Shown: positions 12,474-22,500 of the stretch, in pieces
Numbering within the stretch: the first letter of the stretch is position 1
How the letters are laid out: every line of letters starts with the position of its first letter
Assembly (NCBI GenBank): GCA_947034895.1
Contig: OX344764.1
Coordinates: 22,134,001 to 22,198,000 of the forward strand
Direction of reading: 5' to 3'
Length of the DNA: 64,000 nt
Origin: Rhytidiadelphus loreus
Lineage: Eukaryota; Streptophyta; Bryopsida; Hypnales; Hylocomiaceae
The notes under the pieces: generated by a model
Told to the model about the DNA's origin: nothing
The model's database searches: none
Seen by the model: only the letters and a program-made list of their open reading frames with translations
Translations under genes and position numbers: made by a program

Positions 12474-12560
12474 TAAAGGAATTATATGCCAATCAGTAGT
12501 TATGACGGTTTAGGCTTTTGGAATTCTGTCATAACTACTGATTGGCATATAATTCCTTTA
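12474..12560. repeat. Perfect 33-bp palindrome
   Basis: Arms 12474-12506 and 12528-12560 are exact reverse complements around a 21-bp loop. The phrase TAGGCTTTTGGAATTC occurs in the loop and again just right of the second arm (about 12567), so an inverted and a direct duplication coincide. Perfect identity implies recent origin. Confidence 0.85.
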
Positions 12561-12679
12561 GGCTTATAGGCTTTTGGAATTCCAATTGTGAATTCAGTTG
12601 ACCTTGACAAGTAGGAACTCCTTCCAATTGGTGGAAGGAAAACAATTTTTTTTCTTGTATTTAAATACAAGGAACCCGC

Positions 12680-12878
12680 GTCAAAGTTGACGGATTTTGT
12701 TAGACATCCAATATAACAATCATTGTTTTTATGTCAATAATGATGTCCACTATAACACCTTCATGTTATAGTGGACGTCATTGTTGACATAAAAACAAGG
12801 GTTGTTACATGGGATGTCTAACAAAATCCGTCAACTTCGACATAAGAATATAAAAGAAAACACGAGATCCTTCTAGTG
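12680..12878. mobile_element. Foldback MITE related to the CACTA-type MITE at 55011
   Basis: Arms begin GTCAAAGTTGACGGATTTTG on the left and end AAAATCCGTCAACTTCGAC on the right (12841), with ATGTCAATAATGATGTCC and its complement inside. Core sequence and layout match the perfect foldback at 55011-55249. The right terminus CTTCTAGTG at 12870-12878 matches that element's end. The left terminus is decayed (somewhere near 12620-12650), so this copy is older. Confidence 0.65.
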
Positions 12879-14533
12879 TTTGTTTTGATGATGAATAGGG
12901 TGAATGTTTGCAACTGTGGGTTGTGTAATGAGAAATTGTGTATTTGCACTGTGTACTGGTTTGATTTGTGTAAGTGTGAGCAATTGGAATTGAATTGATG
13001 CTATGGATTTGTGATGTGGAGTTAAAAAATTAATTGAGAATTCTATGTGTGAGTAGATAATTTAGAAAATCAATTGTGAAAATGGTTGTGAAGATTGGTT
13101 GTGTACAATATGTGTATGTGGATATGATTGTGATTTACCAATACGAGAGTCCTATTGTGAGTTATGGAACTGAAGAACAATTGAAAGAGTTGGTGTCAAT
13201 ATGATTTGGGTGAAAGATAAAGAGTGCACAATTGGAGTGAATTTGCCTTGTAAGAAATTGGATTAGAAATTTGTTGTAAGGTTTGAGTTTGAATCAATTG
13301 GAGTTAAACATTGTGAGAAATAATGTTATAGAAGAGGGAATGTGAAGTAATTGGAATATTGATTGAGAGACATTAAAATGGAATTGAAAGAAGTAAGATA
13401 GCCAACCAATTGGAATTATCAATGCAATGTAAGGAACAAGCTTCTAAAAGAAGCGATCGAAAAAGTTAATTGTTGTTGTGAATTTTAGAGAGCAATTGAA
13501 TTTAAAAGTGTATTGATGATGATGGATGGATTTATAGAGTAAAGCACAATTGGAAAAAGCTAAAAGACTATAGACTATTGAATTTGTGATAAGTGGTCCT
13601 AAAACAATAGTTTATTGATATGATGTAGAAGACTTGTACATTTATAATCTTTCAATTGGATCTTTTAGGTGAATTTTAGATTCCAATTTGAAGTATTTTA
13701 CCTCCTAGAGTTCAAACTCTACCTATAGGTGATTATTTAAATTGTGAAATAAAAACCTATCTACACAATGCTATGTTCCTAAAGTTGAAGCTTTGTCACT
13801 CTTCAATCATCTCCATCCTTGACAAATTCAAGTAACGTCAAAGCACCCAAATAGGCCATACAACATGGAAATTATATCCACTGTATCATGGGTATTGTAA
13901 GAATTCCATTACAATTGTTCCCCCAAAACAACTCAAAAAAAGTGGCCTCAAACAACTCATTTATGACCAAATTTGATAGCTCAATGTAGGCAATAATGCA
14001 CACTTGACCCCTCAAGCCCAAATAAATTCAAACAAAAGAACATGCAAATTGACATTTTATGCATTTAAAGTGTTGGACTTCCAAATTCTCTAGAAATTAG
14101 GGTCCTTGTAATCAAACAAGTTGCACACATCTAGATCATTGAGAGCACCTAGCAATTTATCTACATATTTTGTTAGATATAGTGAAGTCTCTTACCGAAT
14201 TTTACAAGGCAAAGCTTGGAAAGAAGACATAAATTTAGGAATGAGCTTGAAGGAGGACACTAATCTAAGTGTGGGGGATTGATGTAATGGTGCTTAACTT
14301 TGCCCTCACTTCTTTTGTTGTCTTTCCTGATATTTGGTTTGGCTTGCATCCTCATTATTGACAAAGTCATTGCAATTGTGCAGGTAGTGATAGTTGGCTA
14401 ATGTCATTGTCTACTTCATGATTGTAACAAAAGGCATCCGAGTCGTGTACCACTTGTTTAAGTTACCTTGATCCCCTTTCTCACTAAATGTTATGAAGTG
14501 ATGAATGGAAACCAAATGTTGTTTTTGTAAGCC
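12879..14533. other. AT-rich intergenic DNA rich in CAATTGG motifs
   Basis: No gene is visible. CAATTGG/CAATTGA motifs recur between about 12590 and 13700. This resembles the motif density of the insertion at 56185-59203, although the motif there is CAATTAGAC. It may be part of an unrecognised element. Confidence 0.35.
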
Positions 14534-14939
14534 CTTTACTACAAGAAAATGGGTATTTTATGACTACAAAAATATGATTAGGGATGACTGAGAATTGCTC
14601 ACAATTATATTGTTGGAGGCCAATACATACCTTGGAGAGAAATATGACTGCAAAATATGACTACTAGTCATTTTTGGGCCTTGTACTTTACGGACATATA
14701 CTATACACCCATTGGAAACACCAAAATACTTCATAGAGAATACATTTGGAGAATATTGTGTCATATTGCAAGTCATATTTCCATAGTAGTGATATTTTTT
14801 TATTTTCAAGTAGCCCAAGAAAAATATGGGTAGTCCAAAAAAATATGGACAAGCCATTGTTTAGGAATTTGAAATCCTAGCCACCTCTTTTTTAAGATTT
14901 TCAAACCTAATCATCACTTTTTTAGGGTTTTGAACCCCT

Positions 14940-15125
14940 AGTTGCCACTTCTTTTGACTCTTCTTCCTTATTGTTTGTTGTCTTTTAGTTCTTACTTGTT
15001 GTTGCTTCTTATTTTTTGCTTCTTAGTTGTTGCCTTGTGTTGCATTTTAACTCTTGCTTCATGTTGCTTTTTTGTTTATGCTTCTTGTTTCTTCTTGTTG
15101 CATCTTAACTCTTTCTTCTTCTTAC
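14940..15125 (+). repeat. T-rich internal block, copy 1
   Basis: The pyrimidine-rich phrase CTTCTTGTTTCTTCTTG plus TTGCATCTTAACTCTT is shared with 16216-16420. It translates to leucine/phenylalanine-rich frames that are an artefact of composition. Immediately after it is CACTATAAGAAATTC at 15125, which resembles the end of the MITE at 49498. No partner end was found. Confidence 0.55.
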
Positions 15126-16215
15126 ACTATAAGAAATTCACATTTTGAATTGGGTTTTACCACTAATGCGCGACGTTTGACAAAGCATGATGATGTCAAA
15201 GGAAATTTGGCTCAACAAGGTAGATTTTTGTAGACGTTGTGGAAAACATTGGCATGTTACTGTAAATCTAAGTTGATGTTATCATTGATGCTAATGTTTT
15301 ATTTGCCATGATTGAAGACAAAGTTTATGTTTTAGAGGATATCCAAAGAAACATAAACTGTCACATCAACAAATAGATCCAATTTGACTATGGGTAAGTT
15401 AGTAAAAATGAATATGGTCTATAGTAAAATGTTAACCATGTATGAAAAATTTAAGGGAAGGGCAACCACATGGCATACTTTGCAAAAAAAGAGAAATGGA
15501 AAGATGTGCACCATGGATGACAAGAGATGGTCTTTATACAAAAGGGGTGGTAGGAAGTAAAACAATCCATATGGGATATATAAAGCCAAAATTGTATTTG
15601 ATGAAAAATGTCTAAAACAAAATGATCCAAATGTTTGAAACAACATCTAGACGTCTGAAATAATGTCGAGATGTATAATGGTCAAGTTCTCATATTTTAA
15701 TTAACCCATATTTTTTGTCTCATCATGGACAGAGAATGGATATAAATATGACTTCTCTACTCTTCATTCTCACTTTCAACAAAGAAATCTCTTCATTTTG
15801 CCATCAAAATTCTCTTGATGATAGATGGTAAGTTTTCTTGAATTCTTGTTGAATTCAACAATTTTGCTTGTTCATTTATTTTATTTTTTGATTTACTTTA
15901 AATAATTATTTTTTGTTGATCTTGCCATATGGGTAGAAAATGCACCAATTGATGTCTCAAAAAGCATCTAATTTGATGTCTCAAAAATCCTAAAACAAAC
16001 TATCAACTACCATGTTAGAAATCAAAGAGGTTCAAGTCACAATCCACATCACTCATTGGATGGATGCAAAAATATCCTATGTGGCATTGCCTAACCATGT
16101 TGTCTTTATATGGTAGTGACTTGTCTAACACGTGGTGCATTTTGGAGAGCTTCAAAGACTACGTTTTCTGTGACATTAGAAATAAATAACCTAAAAATTT
16201 CGATGTAAATGATTT

Positions 16216-16420
16216 TTGCATTTTTTTGCCTATCATGTTTCCTCTTATTGCTTTTTAGTTCTTGCTTCTTGTTTCTTCTTGTTGCATCTTAACTCTTGTT
16301 TCTTGTTGTATCTTAACTCTTATTTGTTGTTATCTCTTAGCACTTGCTATTTTTTCTTTTTGTTTCCTTTATTATTATTCCTACTTGAAACTTGTGCTAT
16401 ATATTTTGTGTTGTTGTAAG
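16216..16420 (+). repeat. T-rich internal block, copy 2
   Basis: A diverged duplicate of 14940-15125, with TTGCATCTTAACTCTT repeated twice. The ~1.1 kb between the two copies may be a nested insertion, but its borders are not defined. Confidence 0.5.
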
Positions 16421-16869
16421 TCTTTAAAGGTTGAACTTTGTTGTTCATTCACTAAAAATTACCCTCCCATTCCTTTAGTTGTATATACATGCACCGAAAG
16501 TTGAAACAAAGTCGTTGGAGGCTACTTGCAACCCAATAGTGACATCTTCATATTATTGTAAGGAATATAGTCCTTATTGGATTGTGTGAATGATTCATTA
16601 TGATATATATGTTTTATATTGGTGACTAAAAAATGTCAATGAAAAGAGTTGCATTCCTTCTCGCATTCTTCCTCTTCAATATGATTGTCTCTTGTATATT
16701 TCTAAAATCATGTGTATTTGTTTATAACTACATGAAGTCTTCTATTCAATTGTTAAATCGTCTTGATGTATGATTGCAATGTGTCATATTCATTCAAAAT
16801 GCATGAAAAATTTGATTGTAGTTTGTAATTAAAGCTATTTTGGACTTTAGTTATCCCAATCACAAAACA

Positions 16870-17345
16870 CATAAATTTAAAAAATATGACTCTTAATCAT
16901 CCTAAATATCACTTGCTTGAATTACATTTCACAATATATATTGGCCAAAATATAACTAGCCATAGTCATATAATGCTCATAGTTATGCATGTCAAAATGT
17001 AAGCTTGCACTTCCCAAAATATGACTAGAGTTAGTCATAAAATTACTAATGACATTCAGTTGAACCACCACGTCAACCAAAAATATGATTATCAAAAGTT
17101 ATATTTCACATTGGTAAAGAAAATGACTCACTAGAGTTATATTCATATTCCACATCATTCAAAAATATGACTCATGAGAATCATTTTCCTCATTAGCAGA
17201 AAATATGACTAATAAGAATCATACTCAATCCACACCAACAAAAAATATGATTGCACAAAGTCACATGCCACATCAGCCAAAATATGATTCAATGTAGTCA
17301 TATTCCACATTAGCCAAAAATATGATTACATGGAATGATGTGCCA
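16870..17345. repeat. Subterminal AAATATGACT repeat array of CACTA-A
   Basis: AAATATGACT or close variants occur at about 16882, 17018, 17161 and 17201, with AAATATGATT variants between, many paired with the inverted form AGTCATATT. Further copies lie near the left end (about 14571, 14639, 14650). Clustered subterminal motifs in both orientations are typical transposase-binding sites in CACTA elements. Confidence 0.65.
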
Positions 17346-17916
17346 TGTAGGATTTTTTATTCTTTGCCCAAGTTGCTCAAGAAAAAGTCAAGCCTTCAAG
17401 GATAGTCAACGTATACATCACGTTGACAAAATATGGCTAACTATATCCTCCAACCTATATGGCTACAAATGTAACTGATGTCCGAAGCAACTTGTTGGTA
17501 ATGAGTAGACCCAATCATATCAAGATCATCTACAATGTTTATTGCGTGGGTCATATTTTTCAATTTTCAATTTATTGCAGTCATATTTTGTAGTTATAAA
17601 ACATTGATTTTGTTGTTGTGCTTGTGTACTAGTCTTCCATGCCTACCACTTTCCATTGACCTAATCATATGTGATTATGATTGACAATCAATTTGGACAA
17701 AGTTTTTACAATTTTTCAGAATATAATGATATTTATGTGAAATCTAAGAGTGACACCTAAAATTTCAAATCTTAAGAGGAAAGGACAACTACCATGCAAC
17801 AAAGTGTTTCTAATTCAAACACAAACTTGAGACTTCCCCTATAAATATTGAATTAGAAATGCAAAATTGTATTCTACAAAATTACTAGGGTTGAAAAGCA
17901 AAACAACATTCAAAGA

Positions 17917-19006
17917 TTGAATTGTAACCTCAATTTAAAACATAGTCCAAAAAAGAATAGACTAAATGAAATGCAAACTTGCAAAGGAAGCTTAGTGAAA
18001 CATACTAGTTGCTCTTTGTTCACAATGCCACAATCTTTATCTTTGTCTAAATACCAAATCTCACACATGAAGCGATTGATTGTTCGAGATAATGATATTG
18101 CCTCTCTTCCATGCGCCTCTCCAACTACTCTAGAAGGTATGCAACTTGACATCTAAAGCGGAATTTGTAGTTCATCATGTGCCTTTGAAGTTTGAGGCCA
18201 ATGAATACCACGACCTAGGGGAGGACACTCTCACTACATTTGGGGTACCTACGTGCGGCGGTGGAAAAAGTAATTCATGTAATTCACCTTGAATAAACTA
18301 TAATTTCATTCTAAAATTTTGAGCTTTGTTTAACAATGACTAAAGGTTTCTATTGACAAAAAATTCAATTCCAAATAACATAAGATATATTGTCTAGAAA
18401 GGGTTGAAAAATGAACTAAAATGGCATGTTCTCCAACTAAAATATTTATAGAGCTCACATGAAGATGACTATTGCATCAATATTCAACCAAAATAAACTT
18501 TCAATAGAAAGCTATTCTATATAATTTTTTTTTCATTTTTCAAATTTTTTTTCTTATATAATATAGAGGTGTGAGAGTTATTTTCAGCTTTACAGTGTAT
18601 CTTTTTTCTTCAAAAATTTATAACTAATTACTATTAGCACAAAAAAATACCAATAATTCAAAACATAAACTTATAAAGTAGTAAAATCTATCCATAATTT
18701 TTTTTTTGAAAAAGAAATTAAATTTTAAGGTGTATTACTTGTTTTACTTTTTCCGCCGCACGTAGTTTGCTAAAACATAGGGAGTGTCCTCCCCGGGACC
18801 ACGACAATGATAGTGTCACCAAATATTCTTTTTCCAAGCAACAGAGGATTTCAGCAATCATGTCCTTCTTGTGCCTTGACACCAACTTTGTAGATCAATG
18901 TGCTTTGAAAGTGGCATTAGATGAGATTGAGGTCTTGAACAAGGCCACAAGTTCTAAAACAACAAGGAATAATGGCCATAAAAAAATAGCAAATTGCAAG
19001 GCCTAG
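17917..19006 (+). pseudogene. Unidentified reading frame split by a hAT-like MITE
   Basis: The left part (open from 18134 to 18214) and the right part (18806-19006, ending in TAG) become one continuous frame when the 583-bp insertion and one copy of its 8-bp duplication are removed. Across the join the codons read ...NEYHD|NDSVTKYSF.... A separate 79-codon frame (17917-18156) lies just upstream in another phase and may be the same gene after a frameshift. I recognise no family. The part between the two CACTA elements may be a captured or decayed host gene. Confidence 0.35.
18215..18797. mobile_element. hAT-like MITE, 583 bp, 8-bp TSD
   Basis: Flanked by the perfect 8-bp direct repeat ACCACGAC (18207-18214 and 18798-18805). 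The ends are inverted: CTAGGGGAGGACACTC on the left and, inverted, CCCGGGGAGGACACTC on the right. The similarity extends through CTACGTGCGGCGG on both sides. An 8-bp duplication with CAGGG-like ends fits the hAT superfamily. No transposase is present. Part of its interior (18594-18740) recurs at about 49905-50045. Confidence 0.8.
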
Positions 19007-19448
19007 GATATTTTAATAATACTAAAATTTTTTATTATTTTTTTAAAATGAAAAAAATACACCCTTTGTTTACAAATGATTGGGAACTTCACCAAATCAA
19101 AAATTTGACATAGTCGAGAGAATGCAACATTAGATAATACTTCTTAGTTATTTTTAAAAATTTAAAAATTTAAAAATAAATACCGACTATTATTACTATT
19201 ATTTTAATTTTTTCTATATATTTTAAAATTTTAATATTCTAACTCGTTCAAAGAATGGAGAATAGGCCTACAATGGCCCTCCTTTGGCCACAAATTTCAT
19301 CTAATGCCCCTTCTATAGTCCTTATAAGTGTGGCTCTCTTCCCTCCTATAGCAATAAAAATTCCATTTCACAAACGGTAATCCTAAGTCCAACAGATGAT
19401 TCTTCTTAAAGGTGGATCTCAAACGCCTAATCTTCTCCAAACCATTGC
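19007..19448. other. AT-rich DNA with a possible LINE endonuclease fragment (minus strand)
   Basis: About 19250-19451, read on the minus strand, gives a short frame with LLDLGLP..KW.F...RREESH. This loosely recalls the SDH-proximal part of plant LINE endonucleases. The match is weak and has stops. The remainder is AT-rich with no feature. Confidence 0.25.
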
Positions 19449-19784
19449 AAATACTAGTAGAAAACAATGACCAAATTAACAAAACATCAACAAATTTTTG
19501 TTGGAATGGATAATGTATTGTTCGTTTTTACAATTTTTAGTTGATTTGGTCACATAATTTTATTGATTTGGTCAGTGCAACACCCAAATCAACAAAAAAA
19601 TCAACACTTTCTTGTTCATTTTGACTTACAAGAGTTTGAAGTGAGTTTTCAAAATTTGAGAATGTTTAAATCACCAAGGTTGAAATTCTATGTACAATGG
19701 AATTATATTTTTTTAATTTAATCATTCACAATGCGGTGCTTTTTAAAATCAACAGACTTCAAGAGCCATTTAGGCATAGTAAAA

Positions 19785-20065
19785 CAATTTTTTTTAAACG
19801 TTGAACCAAGAAAAGTTGATAAATAAATTCAACTTTCATCTCTAAAAATCCGTTTGAAATTTGGACTAAGTTATGGACAAAGTTCACAAAGGGTTTGGAA
19901 TGAATTATTTTTTTGACATTTCTAAACATCCTCACTGAATTTTGTTCATAACTTTTACTTAAAGGGTCAAAATCTCAAACGTATTTTTGGAGATGAAAGG
20001 TAGATTTATTTTACAACTTTTCTTAGTTCAAAATTTTTTGAAAAATGTTATTCTACTATGCCAAA
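19785..20065. repeat. Foldback repeat R2, copy 2
   Basis: Long imperfect inverted arms. The left arm has GGCATAGTAAAACAA, AAGAAAAGTTGATAAAT, CATCTCTAAAAATCCGTTTG and ATGGACAAAGTTCA. The right arm has complements of each, ending TTCTACTATGCC. This copy is intact and serves as the empty-site reference for the MITE in copy 3. Confidence 0.7.
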
Positions 20066-20497
20066 ACAATCTTTGAAGTCTGCTGATTTTTAAAACCAAA
20101 TAAAAAAAATCACACTTTTGTGCATTTTGACTTAACTGAAAGTGACAAAGAGGACAAAAAGTGTCCCCACATAGTATAAGGTCCAGTTCAAAGTGCTGTA
20201 ACTTTTGCATCCAAAGTCCAAATTCAATCAAACTTGTTGGAAATGTTGCATTCTCCCCTCTAGTTTGTATGGTGAAAATTTCAGATCAATCCAAGATGTA
20301 TTGATTTTTTGGAAGCCAATCGAAGTTTACAACTTCAATTTGAGTTCACCAAACTGCATTTTAGGGTTGCAACTTCGGGGCCTTGTATCTCCTTCATCCA
20401 TTGCTCATTTTCAATAAAAATTGTTGGATTTTATTCTCCTTGAAGTATAGTTATTGTGGCAAAGTTTTCGTGTCAATTCAAGTTGTTTTGAATGTTT

Positions 20498-20807
20498 CAT
20501 TAGAAGAGATTCTTGCGTTTTAGAAGACTGTGAGTTCCCGGACTATGGGAACTGTGGGAACGCTGCAGGAACGCTGTGAGAACGCTGATCTGACGTGGCC
20601 AGGAGACGGCCACGTCAGATATTATTTTTTAATATATTTTTTTAAAATATTTTTTAATTTTTTATTAAAAATTTAATTTTTTTTTTTTAATTTTTTAATT
20701 TTTAATTTTTAATTTATTATTATTATATTCTGACTGTACAGGACTGGTTCCCAGCAATGGGAACAGCCCTGAAACAGTCTCCCAACTAGCTGAAATCTCC
20801 CCTAATG
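20498..20807. mobile_element. CATTAG-end MITE, 310 bp
   Basis: Ends are CATTAGAAGAGATT and, inverted, CATTAGGGGAGATT. Inside are GTGAGTTCCCGGACTATGGG, a GACGTGGCC...GGCCACGTC palindrome and a long A/T core. It then reads GGACTGGTTCCCAGCAATGG before the right end. It is nearly identical in plan and sequence to 29319-29651. No direct repeat flanks it (TTT on the left, GGG on the right). Confidence 0.8.
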
Positions 20808-21034
20808 GGGATCAATTCGAAGTTCAAAATCCTGCCATTTTTGGAGTATAGTGAACTTTGGCAGCTTGTATCTTCTTTATACAAAGTTTATTTTCAATAA
20901 AAAATTTTGGAAAAGTTGCGTATACTAGTCTAGTTTGTGTGTCTAAAATTTCATGTTAATCCAATAATTAATGAGTGACTGAGAAGCATTCTAGTAGAAG
21001 GAGGTTCACCTTTAGATGTGTTTCTTGCAATTTT

Positions 21035-21410
21035 TCTTGTTGATTTTTGACATTTCAAAACCGTTTTGTAGACACAACGAGCCAATTGAATGAATTTTTT
21101 TTCACCAATGTGTTTGTATACTAGTTTTGAATCATTTTGTAGTGTAAAGTTTTTACAAATGAGTAGGTTTAGAAATCAAATTTCACCTCCAAATGTGTTT
21201 TTGGGAAAATTTTAGCATCCATTTTCAACACTAAAACATTATGATCTTGCAATCTATGTGGCCAAATGACTTCAAATTTTCTACATGTCCTGTACAACAT
21301 GTACACTACAAGATTGTACAGTTGAGATTTATAAAACTTGAAGACATTTAAATCCATAAAGCTTCAAAAGCAATGATGTTTTTGAACCCCAAAAATTGAA
21401 TGTCACTTTG
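21035..21410. repeat. Dispersed repeat R1, copy 2
   Basis: Direct copy of 1-410 with scattered substitutions. It lies between the CATTAG MITE and the third R2 foldback inside CACTA-B. Confidence 0.7.
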
Positions 21411-21539
21411 GGGTTAGAGAACTTTCAAATAAGTTTTCAACATTAGAATAATGTATGAATGACCATGGTTGAATTTCTATATACAATCAAATTTTTCTTC
21501 TAAAATTAACTATTCACAATTTGACGTTTTTAAAAATTA

Positions 21540-22185
21540 GCAGACTTCAAAGGCCGTTTTGGCATAGTAGAATATTAATATTTTTCAAAAAGTTTTTGAA
21601 CTATGAAAAATTGTAAGAAGAAGCTACCCTTCATCTTCAAAAAACTGTTTAACATTTGAAGTCTCTAATCTAAAGTTATAGACAAAATTCAGAGAGGATG
21701 TTTGAAAATGCAAAAAAAAATTGTTCATTTCAACCCCTCTCTGAATTTTGTCTGTAACTTTTTATTAGAGGGTCCAAATCTCAAACATTAGAGGAGTTTT
21801 GGGGTTCGGGAGGGCCGTTTCAGGCCTGTTCCCCCGACCCTGTCCCGCTGGCAGATCGCGGGAACATGCGCTGTCAGATTTTTTTTTTTTTTTTTTTTAA
21901 TTTTTTTAATTTTTTTTTTACGTTTGAAATGCAAAAAAAAACAGATTTTTTTTTTTTTTTTTGGGTGGGTGGGTGACATGGCAGTCTCCAATCCACGTCA
22001 CCCAAGCCAGGGAACGGCTGCCGCTGCTGTTCCCCCGCTGCTGGCAGCCAGGGGAACACGCAGCCCTCCCCGACCCCGAAAACTCCTCTAATGTGGATTT
22101 TTGGAGATGAAATTTAATTTAATTTATCAAGTTTTATTAGTTCAAAGTATTTTGAAAAATGTTGTTTTACTATGCCTAAATGTCC
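21540..22185. repeat. Foldback repeat R2, copy 3, interrupted
   Basis: The left arm begins GGCATAGTAGAATATTAA and the right arm ends TTTTACTATGCC. The right arm is split by a 308-bp CATTAG MITE between ...AATCTCAAA and TGGATTTTTGGAGATG.... Apart from the insert it aligns with copy 2 and with the arm at 52430-52590. Confidence 0.7.
21786..22093. mobile_element. CATTAG-end MITE, 308 bp, with long inverted ends
   Basis: Ends CATTAGAGGAGTTTTGGGG and, inverted, CATTAGAGGAGTTTTCGGGG match for about 30 bp. GC-rich ends enclose poly-T/poly-A tracts. Comparison with uninterrupted R2 copies at 19975 and 52490 gives equal lengths across the junction once the MITE is removed, so no target bases were duplicated. 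Confidence 0.8.
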
Positions 22186-22274
22186 CTCAAAGTGTCCTAA
22201 ATTCACAAGGCAAATGAAAAAACTAACAAAAAGTAGATAATTAAAATTATAACTACCATATGTGCGTGTACATG

Positions 22275-22500
22275 AATGTGTGGTGCATTCGTAAAGACCT
22301 TGCCTCCCAAGCTAGGGGTGCAAGGTTCAAGCCTCCATGACACCCCTTTACTTGTGTGGTGGGTTCACTAGGTGGCCTTATCACGTGGGCAGGCTACCTA
22401 GGTGGCTTGCCATGTGGTTGAAATTTTATGAGGCACGTGGGCATGCCGTGTGTCAATTTCTGTATGGCTGATGGTTATAATTATTTTCATCTTTTTTAAT
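22275..22500 (+). mobile_element. tRNA-derived SINE-like element
   Basis: The head reads TGGTGCATTCGTAAAG at 22281 (A-box-like), then GCCTCCCAAGC, then GGTTCAAGCC at 22324-22333, a good Pol III B box. The A-to-B spacing fits tRNA-type SINE heads. A tRNA-unrelated body follows and ends in a T-rich tract. It is not a functional tRNA, as no cloverleaf acceptor stem is evident. Confidence 0.5.

Larger units (their letters stand above)
14537..17620. mobile_element. Non-autonomous CACTA transposon, 3084 bp (CACTA-A)
   Basis: The left end is TACTACAAGAAAAT (first C mutated to T). The right end, read inverted, is CACAACAACAAAATCAATG. Both continue into ACTACAAAA.TATGACT. The 3-bp target duplication is CTT (14534-14536 and 17621-17623), as expected for the CACTA/EnSpm superfamily. 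Subterminal AAATATGACT-type motifs crowd both ends, as TnpA-binding repeats do in this family. No transposase is seen. The interior has two related T-rich blocks. Confidence 0.8.

Noticed and set aside
12420..12878. TACTAGTAGTAG at 12420 paired with CTTCTAGTG at 12878 as one element
   Set aside because: Terminal similarity is too short and flanking triplets (GCT, TTT) differ.
14942..15148. Leucine-rich short frame (also 16216-16504)
   Set aside because: Translation of T-rich internal repeats of CACTA-A; not a membrane protein gene.
21788..22059. Lysine-rich minus-strand frames
   Set aside because: Poly-T/poly-A core of the CATTAG MITE read in translation.
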